DNA of 6,225 nucleotides from Micrococcales bacterium (GCA_003157445.1 PMJN01000369.1:1-6225); one strand, 5' to 3'. Positions 1-6,138 are shown, counted from the first letter of the stretch. The notes: generated from the sequence alone by a model not told the origin. Numbers and translations: made by a program.

Positions 1-301
1 CCGTTACCGGCGGCTGGCAGCAGGCGAGAAAGCCCGAGAATCGTTGGAAAGCAAGGGCTCCACTACGGATCGTGTTGAAGGCGCAGCCAATGACCAGCCG
101 TCGGCGAGCCCAGGCTTTGACGGCGCCGCGCAGCCACGGCGGGTCGATCCCGGCGAAGCTCACCGCCCCTTGCCCGCGGGGAGCGGCCACCCCCAGTTCC
201 GAGGCCTGCCAGGCGTCGGCGCCGTAGCGACGGTCGAGCTCGTCGCCGCCGGCCGGCACGACGCGCAGCGTTTCTCCTGCGGCGGCCGCGTCGGCGCTCA
301 C
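1..301 (-). CDS. Large tyrosine recombinase, N-terminal part (Tn554 TnpB-like), runs off window
   Basis: GTG start at 301 with a good ribosome binding site (AAGGAAG on the minus strand, 309-315, 7 bases upstream). The frame stays open for 100 codons to the window edge, so the catalytic domain lies outside. The visible part has a charged leader, then around residues 56-93 a helical block (WLRGAVKAWARRRL, then TIRSGALAFQRFSGFL). This resembles the SAM-like, DNA-binding N-terminal domain of large tyrosine recombinases. From memory of the families, it most resembles TnpB-type recombinases of Tn554-like elements, or a middle member of a recombinase-in-trio set. The gene starts inside the stop codon of the preceding recombinase fragment (GTGA overlap), so the two were translationally coupled. 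Family assignment is inference; recombinase identity is moderately sure. Confidence 0.65.
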   Translation of the reverse strand, partial: MSADAAAAGETLRVVPAGGDELDRRYGADAWQASELGVAAPRGQGAVSFAGIDPPWLRGAVKAWARRRLVIGCAFNTIRSGALAFQRFSGFLACCQPPVT

Positions 302-450
302 GACTGGTCTTCCTTGCCCCAGGCCCCGGAGCGGGTCAGCTCGGCCCGCAGGTCGTCGACGTTGAGGTGGACGTAGGTCTGGGACGTCGTCGTGGACGAC
401 CGATGGGTGAGCAGGCGGGCTACCACGTCGACGCCGACCCCATTGCGCAA
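298..450 (-). pseudogene. Tyrosine recombinase, C-terminal fragment (Tn554 TnpA-like)
   Basis: The last 50 codons before the TGA at 298 encode the end of a tyrosine recombinase catalytic domain. They include VDVVARLLTHRSSTTTSQTY, with the H/W-position histidine in LTHRS and the tyrosine nucleophile in SQTYVHL, followed by the usual C-terminal helix (NVDDLRAELTRSG). The Arg I box and the HxxR box that should precede this are absent. The frame stays open to about 597, but its translation there (Arg/Pro-rich) does not look like a recombinase. I therefore place the truncation near 450. It overlaps the next recombinase by 4 bases, as expected for tandem recombinases of Tn554 or recombinase-in-trio elements. 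The fragment cannot be active without its N-terminal catalytic residues. Confidence 0.75.
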
Positions 451-915
451 ACTGGTAACCGGCAGTGTTCCAACCCTGCGAATAGCTGTCTGAGAAGGTC
501 GTCGCGCTGGGGCATTCAACATGTTTGGTGACTGGGGTCTTGGGCGAGTTGCGCGGCTCCCAGTTATAGGCAGAAGCAAGCCCACCTTCGAAGCCAAAGC
601 GCCCCTTGCTGACGTAGCCCCGCTGACGTGCCGCGATTGGTGAGGACTTTGTGTACTGCGTTAAAGCCGCCGGCTGCGCCCGGCGACGGGCGACTGTCGG
701 GCGGGCATGCGGCCTCCGGCCAGTCCCACCCTCCGCCACCCCTACTCTGCAAGGCGCCCACGAGCACGTCATCGCCAATCCTGCTGGTCACCGGCACCCA
801 GAAGCCCCCCTGGCCCAGCAGACGGGTGAGTCGCGAGCGCTTTCCCTCGGCGGGTAGTGTCGGCGCGGGTGCGCAGGGCAGCCGAACTCGCTCGACGACG
901 ACCAGAGGGCGGGAC
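451..915. other. Intergenic stretch without a supported gene
   Basis: It lies between the recombinase remnant and the cassette. Several frames are open on both strands because of high GC, but the translations are Arg/Pro/Ser-rich and show no motif. One small direct repeat is visible (GCTGACGT at 608-615 and 622-629). A TAGTGT at 855-860 could be a -10 element for the downstream cassette, but no matching -35 is seen. Part of this stretch is probably the sequence that replaced the 5' end of the truncated recombinase. Confidence 0.5.
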
Positions 916-1242
916 ATGCCAACACCTCGCGACGATGACGTGGCCGGCACGACGACCGTCAGGTATGCGGCCCGCGATGGCGCCAGGGACAAGCTCAACG
1001 ACTTGGCCGCACAGTTCCAGAACACCGCGGCCGATGTCGGCGCCCGCCAGGACCAGGTGCTGGCCGGGGCCGGGGAGTTCCGCGCGCACTTCGAGGTGGG
1101 CGCGATGAAGTTCCTGATCGCCTGGCATGAGGCCTTCACCGTGTGCGGCCAGTCCGCGGGACTGATCGCCGCCAGCACCCACAACTACACGATCGACCTC
1201 ACAGCGGTCGACGTCGACAAGCAGATCAAGGTGACGATCTGA
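916..1242 (+). CDS. Small helical protein of WXG100/EspC size, probably type VII secretion-associated
   Basis: ATG at 916 with AGAGGG (904-909) 6 bases upstream; product 108 residues. The ORF is open further upstream, but that part is Pro/Arg-rich and has no ribosome binding site, so I take this start. The protein is soluble, without signal peptide or membrane segment. It reads as two amphipathic helices: about residues 17-57 (AARDGARDKLNDLAAQF) and 58-92, with W70 and F73 in FLIAWHEAF. It ends in a short acidic and hydrophobic tail. Size, helix pattern and position before a large protein with a similar N-terminus fit WXG100-, EspC- or 'type VII secretion target'-like proteins. A clean W-x-G turn motif and a YxxxD/E export motif are not visible. 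The stop overlaps the next ATG (TGATG), indicating translational coupling. The family is inferred from architecture, not from a decisive motif. Confidence 0.7.
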   Translation: MPTPRDDDVAGTTTVRYAARDGARDKLNDLAAQFQNTAADVGARQDQVLAGAGEFRAHFEVGAMKFLIAWHEAFTVCGQSAGLIAASTHNYTIDLTAVDVDKQIKVTI

Positions 1243-2599
1243 TGAGTGGCGCCGAGCAGGTCCACCTCGATGTCGACGTTGACAGCCTGCGCACGGCCAG
1301 GTACGGCCTGCAGAGGCTGGCCGGGCACTTGGCTACCGTGGCCACTACGACCACCCGCATCCCGGCCAATATCGGCGACGGCTGGACCTGTCCTGCAGCG
1401 ACCGTGATGAAGGCCGAACTGGCGGGGCTCGGCGCTCAGTCCACGCGGTTTAGCCGCATGTCCGACAACGCCGCGATGGCACTGAGGACGTTCGCCGACG
1501 TCGCCGAGACCTTCCAGACCCAGACGCTGCCTCGGTACACCTTGGCGTGGGATCGGGCCGAGTCCGAGGCCAGATCCGCCCACGACAAGGCCGACCGCGC
1601 CTTCGACGAGCAGGTCCAGGAAGCCAGTTCGCTGCCCGACCACGGGGCGGGCTCGCAGGCACGGGCGGAGGCGCGCAACATCAACGGGAACGCCCGATGC
1701 CAGGTCACGACCGGACAGCTGGCAGAGATGGCGGCAATGACCTTCCAGTTCGGCAAACTGAAGGCCGAACTCACCCAGATACCCACGGCCACCGGGGATG
1801 CGATGGCAGGCCTGACCATGGTTGCCGTGCCCGACAGCGTCGCCAAGGACTGCATCGGCCACCACGGCAGCAGCCTGAGCTTCGGTTGGTGCAACGTCGA
1901 CAGGAGCACCTTCCCGCCCGACCTCGGCACCGACTCCGCGCTGGCCGGCATGAACGTGGTCAAGGACATGCATGACATCGCTGACAGCGAGAGTGCCACA
2001 CGAGAGTTCAACCAGCGATTCCAGACTGGCCCGCAGAGCAAGGCCGACATCGCCTACCTCAAGACACTCCACGGAGACTCTGCGGCGTTCCAGCAAGCGT
2101 CCTTAGCCGCCATGGACCCCGCCATCCTGCCGTTCATGCAGACGGCTGCCCGAACGGGAGGCGATGCCGAAACCGGGATGAAGTGCGGCGAGGTGATCAC
2201 CGCCATCGCCCAGATTCTGGCGAAGGCGTCGAACGAAGAAACCAGGGCCGCTACCCGGTCCGGGCCAGCTCCTATGACACTCTGCCGAGCCAGTACAAGA
2301 ACACGATCCCGCCCGAGCAGGGGTATCTCCTGCCGGCCGAGATCGCGCAGGCCAGCCCGCTCGGACAGGACACCGGGGACCTGGCACTGCTCACCGACAT
2401 CACCAAGGACACGATCGCGGTCGAGCGTGAGCTCCACAAGACCAACCCCACCTGGCAGATCAACTTCAACAAGGACACGCCCGGTGGACAAAATGCGTGG
2501 GAGGACTTCGTGAAGTACTGCGATGACGCGGGGGTGCCGTGGGTGATATATCAGGTCCTCTACGAGAACTTCACCGCCGGAACTGGGGACCCGCGGTGA
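1242..2599 (+). pseudogene. Large WXG100-like N-terminal protein, possible type VII secretion substrate, split by a frameshift
   Basis: ATG at 1242, inside the stop codon of the preceding gene. Residues 1-92 form a WXG100-like helical hairpin with W48 (GDGWTCPAA) between helices. A charged helical stretch (about 100-128, LAWDRAESEARSAHDKADRA) follows, then a mostly helical region rich in Ala and Asp. At about 2235-2250 (around codon 334) coding character leaves this frame: downstream the first frame turns into Arg/Ser/Pro-rich noise. The frame one base lower gives sensible sequence (YPVRASSYDTLPSQYKNTIP onward) to a TGA at 2597-2599 that overlaps the next ATG. One added base near the ACCAGGG at 2241 would give a continuous protein of about 453 residues. 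Unrepaired, the first frame runs to 2513. No signal peptide, membrane segment or catalytic motif is seen. A role as an exported partner of the small upstream protein is inferred from operon layout; I do not recognise the C-terminal domain. Confidence 0.7.
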
Positions 2600-3240
2600 T
2601 GTCGGGGAACCATCATCACGCGCGCTGGCGGCAGAACCTGGCGTTTGCGACGGTCGTCCTTACCTGCTCGCTAGCCACGGCCTGCACGTCAAACAGTGCT
2701 TCCAAATCCGCGGCAACGACCAGGGGGCCATCGATGGCAGCCTGCCGTCCCTATGGCATGTCCGCTGCACCTGTCACCCTCAGGTTGCCAGGCATGGTGC
2801 GGTACCAGAACCGATCTGTCACAAAGGGGAACGACGACGGAGGGCCCAGCTTGGCCATGATCGCCGTGGACGAGAAATACCCTGACCGGAACGTCAATGC
2901 GACAGCCAGCCTGTTCGATGGACCGGCATCAACAGTGCCGAAGTGGATTCGGGATGGGATCTGGGTGGCCAACAGCGACGAGGCTTCGCAGTGGGGGGTA
3001 AAGGACGTTAACGAGAGGGCGATCACGCTTTCCACCACACCTGACACTGGGCAGGCCAAGGACATCAGCCACTCGACGTTCACAGCCAACGGCACCGACC
3101 TGATCACGTTTGACTACTGGGCGTTCACCGCCAGCGGCCACCGTTACATGCTCAGCTATGTGCGAACTCCCAAGGCCAAGACCCCTGACGCGGCCACTTT
3201 CTTCGCCACCGCTATCAGCTGTCCGAAGTCGACCCAATGA
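2599..3240 (+). CDS. Secreted lipoprotein of unknown function
   Basis: ATG at 2599, overlapping the preceding stop (TGATG); 213 residues. The N-terminus is a classical lipoprotein signal: positively charged ARWR (8-11), hydrophobic core to about residue 27, and a relaxed lipobox SLATAC with Cys29 as the lipidated residue. A Ser/Ala/Thr-rich linker (30-45) follows. The mature domain has a Cys near each end (C49 and C208), a pair that could form a disulfide outside the membrane. It has alternating beta-strand-like segments and a Trp-rich middle (VPKWIRDGIWVAN, FDYWAFTASG). The fold is vaguely like the LpqN/LpqT type of mycobacterial lipoproteins, but I do not claim membership. Coupling to the two upstream genes suggests the lipoprotein works with their products at the cell surface. 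Confidence 0.85.
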   Translation: MSGNHHHARWRQNLAFATVVLTCSLATACTSNSASKSAATTRGPSMAACRPYGMSAAPVTLRLPGMVRYQNRSVTKGNDDGGPSLAMIAVDEKYPDRNVNATASLFDGPASTVPKWIRDGIWVANSDEASQWGVKDVNERAITLSTTPDTGQAKDISHSTFTANGTDLITFDYWAFTASGHRYMLSYVRTPKAKTPDAATFFATAISCPKSTQ

Positions 3241-3290
3241 ACGAGGCCAACAGGTTGGGAAGCCCGCCTCTGCGGTGAAAGCGAACCTGA

Positions 3291-3833
3291 GTGTCCGCGG
3301 CCATGGACGGAAGTACTGCGAGGACGCCAGCCCTTCTCGTAGAAGCTGACGCATCAACTACGACCCCGACCCTGCTCCGACGAGAATGCGACCCCAACCC
3401 GGCGAAGAAGGAGGCCCACAAACGCGTCTTGGCAGCACGCGCCCGCTACGACCGGGCCCTGGCCGCCACCGACGCGGCCCTGCGCGAAGCAGTGTCCCCA
3501 CCACGGCGTGAGGCAGTTCCGATCACCAACGCCGACCACCTCAGGCTGAACGCAGACCTCCGTGCAGCAGAGTCCAACCTGGACACCGCCCAAGCCACCC
3601 ACCGGGCCGCGTCCGCCCGGCTTCCCCTGGCCCAGGTCAACCCCGACCAACAGGTCCTGGACATCCAAACAAAGCTGTTCAGCCACGCGATCCGCAACGC
3701 CGCGTTCAACACCGCCACAGCCCCAGCCCGAGACGTCCGCGTCTACCGGTACGCCCACGCCAACCACGAAGCACACACCCTGGCGCATCAGCTCCCGTGC
3801 AGTATCCAACTCCTCCGCAGAGGGCTGGGGTGA
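3291..3833 (+). pseudogene. C-terminal fragment of a putative actinobacterial transposase
   Basis: The recognisable part spans about 3385-3788. It begins DPNPAKKEAHKRVLAARARY, followed by a long Ala/Arg-rich helical region and then DQQVLDIQTKLFSHAIRNAA, FNTATAPARDVRVYRYAHAN and HEAHTLAHQ. From memory, this order resembles the C-terminal half of proteins annotated only as 'putative transposase' in streptomycetes and relatives. Those are several hundred residues long with a coiled-coil N-terminus and continue beyond HEAHTL. Here the N-terminal half is missing. The match stops at about 3788, where the sequence becomes the antisense of an IS256 transposase start, and the remaining codons to 3833 are meaningless. 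The GTG start at 3291 has no convincing ribosome binding site. It may carry a further frameshift near 3380. I treat it as a dead remnant. Confidence 0.5.
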
Positions 3834-3878
3834 TGGTTCTGTCGCAGATGGACTCACGCCCGCCAGTTTCTCGGTCAT
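3780..3878 (-). pseudogene. IS256-family transposase, first 33 codons only
   Basis: ATG at 3878 with GGAAGGGG a few bases upstream on the minus strand, inside the IS256 end. The translation runs MTEKLAGVSPSATEPSPQPS and then AEELDTARELMRQ. The second part is the typical first helix of one actinobacterial IS256 transposase subgroup (a normal copy continues with roughly ARAEGLSLxGPxGLL). After Gln33 (codon 3780-3782) the frame enters the antisense of the plus-strand transposase fragment and loses all similarity, although it stays open to 3354. The catalytic DDE domain is wholly absent, so the piece has no activity. Confidence 0.6.
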
Positions 3879-3946
3879 GTTGACCCCTTCCAGCTAAGCC
3901 GCAGCTCAGCGTGTCGGGCCATTTACACCGTTTAGCTGACAGTCCC
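3780..3946 (-). mobile_element. IS256-family element, left-end remnant (terminal repeat plus transposase start)
   Basis: Read on the minus strand from 3946, the remnant has a terminal inverted repeat beginning GGGACTGTCAGCTAAACGG and continuing TGTAAATGG. This is the style of IS256-family ends in actinobacteria. A leader of about 40 bases follows, then the transposase start. The element stops abruptly at about 3780, where the flanking transposase fragment begins, so over 1 kb of a normal IS256 element is missing. The outer end abuts the interrupted IS3-family transposase at 3947, which suggests this IS inserted into the IS3 element. The target duplication cannot be checked because the other end is lost. 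Confidence 0.6.
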
Positions 3947-4318
3947 GGCTACAGAGAACAGTGAGGCCCTCTTCAAGACCGTGAAGTACTGCCCGGCGTT
4001 TCCCAAGACGTTCGCCAGCCTTGGGCACGCCCGAGGGTTCTGTGCCTCGTTCTTCAAGGCGTACAACTTCGACCATCGCCACGCCGGCCTTGGACTATTG
4101 ACGCCGAACGTTGTGCACACCGGCCAAGCCGAGACCGTCAGGGCTGCACGCGCCGTGGTCCTCAACACGGCCCACGCACGACACACCAACCGGTTCAACC
4201 ACCCACCACAGCCGCCACGGCTACCCGAACCCGCCTGGATCAACCGACCAGAGGCCTCTGAAACCGAGGCTCACAAATAGCAGGACCCAACTGCCTCAAC
4301 CAAGTTGACAGGTACCGG
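3947..4318 (+). mobile_element. IS3-family element, right-end remnant
   Basis: It contains the 3' end of an IS3-type transposase gene (to 4280) plus a short downstream stretch. The segment at 4291-4315 (CTGCCTCAACCAAGTTGACA, then GGTACCG) resembles the sequence found near the right ends of actinobacterial IS3 members. That comparison is from memory and the exact terminal base is not determined. The left part of the element is missing, replaced by the IS256 end at 3946. Confidence 0.5.
3957..4280 (+). pseudogene. IS3-family transposase (OrfB) C-terminal fragment
   Basis: In frame from 3957 the translation is NSEALFKTVKYCPAFPKTF, then HARGFCASFFKAYNFDHRHA, GLGLLTPNVVHTGQA and the final PEPAWINRPE, with the stop at 4278-4280. 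This is the end of the rve integrase core of IS3-family OrfB. The glutamate in NSEALFKTVKY corresponds to the third residue of the DDE triad, and the block with YN..HRH..LG..TP..VH is the conserved C-terminal signature. The two catalytic aspartates and the whole N-terminal half are absent, cut off where the IS256 terminal repeat starts. A GTG at 3981 is in frame but is not a real start. This is a relic, not an expressed gene. Confidence 0.85.
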
Positions 4319-4748
4319 GATGGCGCAAGAACGGTTGACTATTCACCCGCACGAGACTCTATGCAGTCAGCAGTCGCGCTCTCAAGCATGAGCGAGCGTT
4401 TCGTCACGCACGGCCACCTGCGTCCCACTGGGAATGACCCTTCCTTGTCGCGGTTGTGCCACGGATAAACAGCTTCGTGTCAGCCGGCCAGCTCACTGTC
4501 ATCGGCTACGAGAGGGAGTCCCATTAGCGGACGGTCTGCCGGGAGACCCCGGACTCCACCACGAAGTCGTCACCAAAGGCGAGATTCAACTGCGCCGCTG
4601 GCCATGACATGCGGACGTGTTGCTCACGGACGCGTTGGTCAGCGGGCGTCTTGTTCTGCTCGATGCAGACCACGGACCCGTCCTGACCTGGGCTTCGTGG
4701 GGGGTCAGATGACGCGATGTCCTCTTCGGTCGTCCGTCAGGTGGCCGG
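4319..4748. other. Mostly non-coding flank left of the attachment core
   Basis: Only one doubtful minus-strand reading frame (4524-4673) is seen. A perfect 5-bp GC hairpin lies at 4539-4552 (CCGGG, loop AGAC, CCCGG) but is not followed by a T-run. A sequence TTGTGCCACG at 4454-4463 differs by one base from the repeated TTGTGGCACG near the integrase end. No insertion-sequence end or tRNA is evident, apart from a short tRNA D-arm-like string (TCAGGTGGCC, 4737-4746) directly before the core. This stretch may be element DNA on the far side of the att site. Confidence 0.4.
4524..4673 (-). CDS. Doubtful small ORF with a GntR-like helix-turn-helix tail
   Basis: GTG at 4673 to TAA at 4524, 49 residues; the frame is open upstream to about 4738 without an ATG. 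The composition looks more protein-like than random GC-rich frames (SVVCIEQNKTPADQRVREQ, ending FVVESGVSRQTVR). GVSRQTVR is what the recognition helix of GntR-type winged-helix regulators often looks like, but the stop follows directly, so at best this is a broken piece. No clear ribosome binding site is present. It may be chance. Confidence 0.2.
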   Translation of the reverse strand: MVCIEQNKTPADQRVREQHVRMSWPAAQLNLAFGDDFVVESGVSRQTVR

Positions 4749-4790
4749 CTCATAATCCGTCGGTCCAGGGTTCAAGTCCCTGCTGCCCCA
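4749..4790 (+). other. Attachment-site core: 3' half of an elongator tRNA-Met-like (CAT) gene
   Basis: The 42 bases cover a complete anticodon loop CTCATAA (CAT at 4751-4753), anticodon-stem 3' strand TCCGT, variable loop CGGTC, a perfect T arm (CAGGG, TTCAAGT, CCCTG), the acceptor 3' strand CTGCCCC and the discriminator A. Spacing matches tRNA numbering 32-73 exactly. The 5' half is missing: no GGGGCAG acceptor strand and no proper D arm lie at the right distance, and bases 4744-4748 do not pair properly with TCCGT. Such 3'-tRNA copies are the usual crossover core for tyrosine integrases, and the integrase stop codon lies only 25 bases away. An alternative is a decayed tRNA with an internal deletion, because TCAGGTGGCC just upstream resembles a D-loop region. 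Confidence 0.75.
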
Positions 4791-4814
4791 CGAGTGTTCC
4801 CGCAGGTCAGGGAC

Positions 4815-5925
4815 TCAGGACGCCTCGACGGCCGGTGCGGTGTATAGCTCCGGATGCAGCTTGTGGCACGTTTGTGGCACGAGGGAGTCCATTCGGTCGG
4901 CTACGTCGTCCATGTCATCACTGAACAGCCCTGCATAGACATCGAGGGTCATCGCGGCGGATGCATGGCCCAGCATCCGCTGCACCGCCTTCACATTCGC
5001 TCCGGCCGAAATCGCCAGCGAAGCAGCCGTATGGCGCAGGTCGTGAGGCGTGGCACCACTGACACCAGCGGCTCGGCAGGCAGGGTCGAACACGCGACGA
5101 GAGTTCATGAGTCTCAGCGGGCCACCGTTCGGTGAGGTGAACAACGGATCATCGGGCGCTTTGCCAGCGCACAGGTCGATGAGATCCGGCATCAGGCTGC
5201 GCGGCACCGGAACGGAGCGCGTGCGATGCGCTTTCGGGCTCGACCAGACAACTCGTCCACCGACCTCGCTCAGGCCCTCGGCAATCACCAGCCGGCGCCG
5301 GGCAACGTCGAGGCGCTTGACTCGAAGACCGGCCAGCTCTCCGAACCGAAGCCCGGTCAGCGCCAGGACATGAAAGCTGAGCCCGTTCGATCCCGCCGCG
5401 TCGACCAGCCGCCCGACCTGCTCGGCGCTCAGGAATACCGGTTCACCGCGACGCACGTGGGGCAGCTTCACCCCCTGGGCCGGGTTGCGCCCAAGGCGAC
5501 CATCCAACACAGCCTGATCCAGCATCAGGGAGAGAACCCGATAGATCTGTCGCACGCTACTCGGTGCCTGACCCGTCGCGGACAGATCCGCGACCCAGAC
5601 GGCTATGTCAGTGTAAGAGATCGAGGCCAACGAACGCCGGCCACAACGCGGCAGGATGGGACGCGCAGGATGCCCAGGTACCGCTCAAGCGTCGTCAGCT
5701 TCAGGTGCGAAAGGCCCGAGGACCACTGCGTTGACCACGCTGCGACGGCGACCTTGCCCGCGGACGGATCGAGGTAGTTCCCGCGATGCTGCTCAGCTGT
5801 CAACGCGACCAGGAACCGCTCCGCATCCACCCGCCGGGTAAGGACATCTTTCGCTGGTAACCATCGGGATCGCGCCATCTCGCGAGCCACCGCCCATCCC
5901 TTGGGTCCTTGACCACCTTGGCCAT
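4815..5925 (-). pseudogene. int: Tyrosine integrase, interrupted by two frameshifts
   Basis: ATG at 5925, two bases after the xis stop, starting MAKVVKDPRDGRWLARWRDP. Near 5838-5846 sense moves to another frame (TRRVDAERFLVALTAEQHRG, NYLDPSAG, then the core-binding helix HLKLTTLERYLGIL). Near 5656-5664 it moves again, into PRCGRRSLASISYTDIAVW and onward to the TGA at 4815. One inserted base at each point would restore about 370 codons, normal for actinobacterial integrases. The catalytic domain is intact: Arg in TGLRFGEL, Lys in SPKAHRTRS, HDLRH, His in LGHAS and the nucleophile Tyr in LDVYAGLF. The enzyme would recombine the tRNA core 25 bases downstream with its partner site. As written, only a TTG-initiated fragment from 5630 (271 residues) is continuous. 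It lacks the arm-binding and much of the core-binding domain and is probably inactive. Confidence 0.9.
4861..4881. repeat. Direct repeat TTGTGGCACG x2, candidate arm-type integrase sites
   Basis: TTGTGGCACG occurs at 4861-4870 and 4872-4881, an 11-base period. It lies in the last codons of the integrase gene, about 70 bases from the attachment core. Short direct repeats flanking the core are the usual form of arm-type Int-binding sites in lambda-like systems. The repeat length, spacing and place fit, but binding is inferred. Confidence 0.4.
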
Positions 5926-5927
5926 AG

Positions 5928-6104
5928 CTAGGCTGCCTGCTCCCCCACCCAGGCCCGCACGCCCACTGGGTCATATCGGAGATAACGTCCCACCCGATAC
6001 GCCACAGGTCCCTGGCCCTTGGTGCGCCACTGATAAAGGGTGCCCAACGGCACCCCAAGGAACCGGGACACATCAAGCGCCGTCCACAACCGGACCCGCA
6101 TCAT
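5928..6104 (-). CDS. xis: Excisionase / AlpA-like helix-turn-helix protein
   Basis: ATG at 6104 (a second ATG follows at 6101), stop at 5928; 58 residues. AAGAGAG lies 9 bases upstream. The TTG-initiated longer form from 6170 has no clear ribosome binding site and adds a non-conserved leader, so I prefer 6104. The protein is a single MerR/excisionase-type winged helix: LWTALDVSRFLGVPLGTLYQ and then WRTKGQGPVAYRVGRYLRYD. It has the L-x-x-x-D-V-x-x-x-L-G-V helix-turn-helix, the tryptophan after the recognition helix, and the G-R-x-L-R-Y wing ending in a C-terminal helix (VRAWVGEQAA). This family bends DNA at att sites to favour excision and can regulate int. The gene is two bases upstream of int, so they form an operon. 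It appears intact, unlike int. Confidence 0.88.
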   Translation of the reverse strand: MMRVRLWTALDVSRFLGVPLGTLYQWRTKGQGPVAYRVGRYLRYDPVGVRAWVGEQAA

Positions 6105-6106
6105 CT

Positions 6107-6138
6107 GAACGCACTCTCTTGGCGATAGGTGTGCGTTC
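6107..6138. promoter_or_regulatory. Inverted repeat over the xis ribosome binding site
   Basis: GAACGCAC at 6107-6114 pairs perfectly with GTGCGTTC at 6131-6138, separated by 16 bases. On the xis strand the repeat ends two bases before the ATG at 6104. The AAGAGAG binding site begins in the loop and its last G enters the stem. It may be an operator for Xis or another regulator, or an mRNA hairpin that limits xis translation. The symmetry is seen directly; the role is inferred. Confidence 0.4.

Noticed and set aside
564..1184. Long open frame on the minus strand covering the small cassette gene and its upstream region
   Set aside because: It is antisense to the well-supported 916-1242 gene, has no ribosome binding site or recognisable motif, and its composition is that of a GC-rich shadow frame.
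1185..2096. 303-codon open frame on the minus strand opposite the large cassette protein
   Set aside because: The plus-strand frame has helical, protein-like composition, a coupled start and a better context. The minus frame is a codon-bias shadow.
2235..2250. Programmed ribosomal frameshift in the large cassette gene
   Set aside because: The local sequence GAAGAAACCAGGG does not form a standard slippery heptamer in the reading frame and no obvious downstream pseudoknot was seen.
4539..4552. Rho-independent terminator
   Set aside because: The stem is only 5 bp with a 4-base loop and no T-run follows on either strand.
4701..4790. A complete tRNA gene using GGGGTCA at 4701 as acceptor strand
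   Set aside because: The acceptor pairing fails at two to three positions and the distance to the anticodon is about 17 bases too long; no regular D arm.
4604..4924. 106-codon plus-strand open frame running through the attachment core
   Set aside because: It translates across the tRNA fragment and into the antisense of the integrase end, with no motif; chance frame.
5226..5777. 183-codon plus-strand open frame opposite the integrase
   Set aside because: It is antisense to the clear catalytic motifs of the integrase and has no motif of its own.
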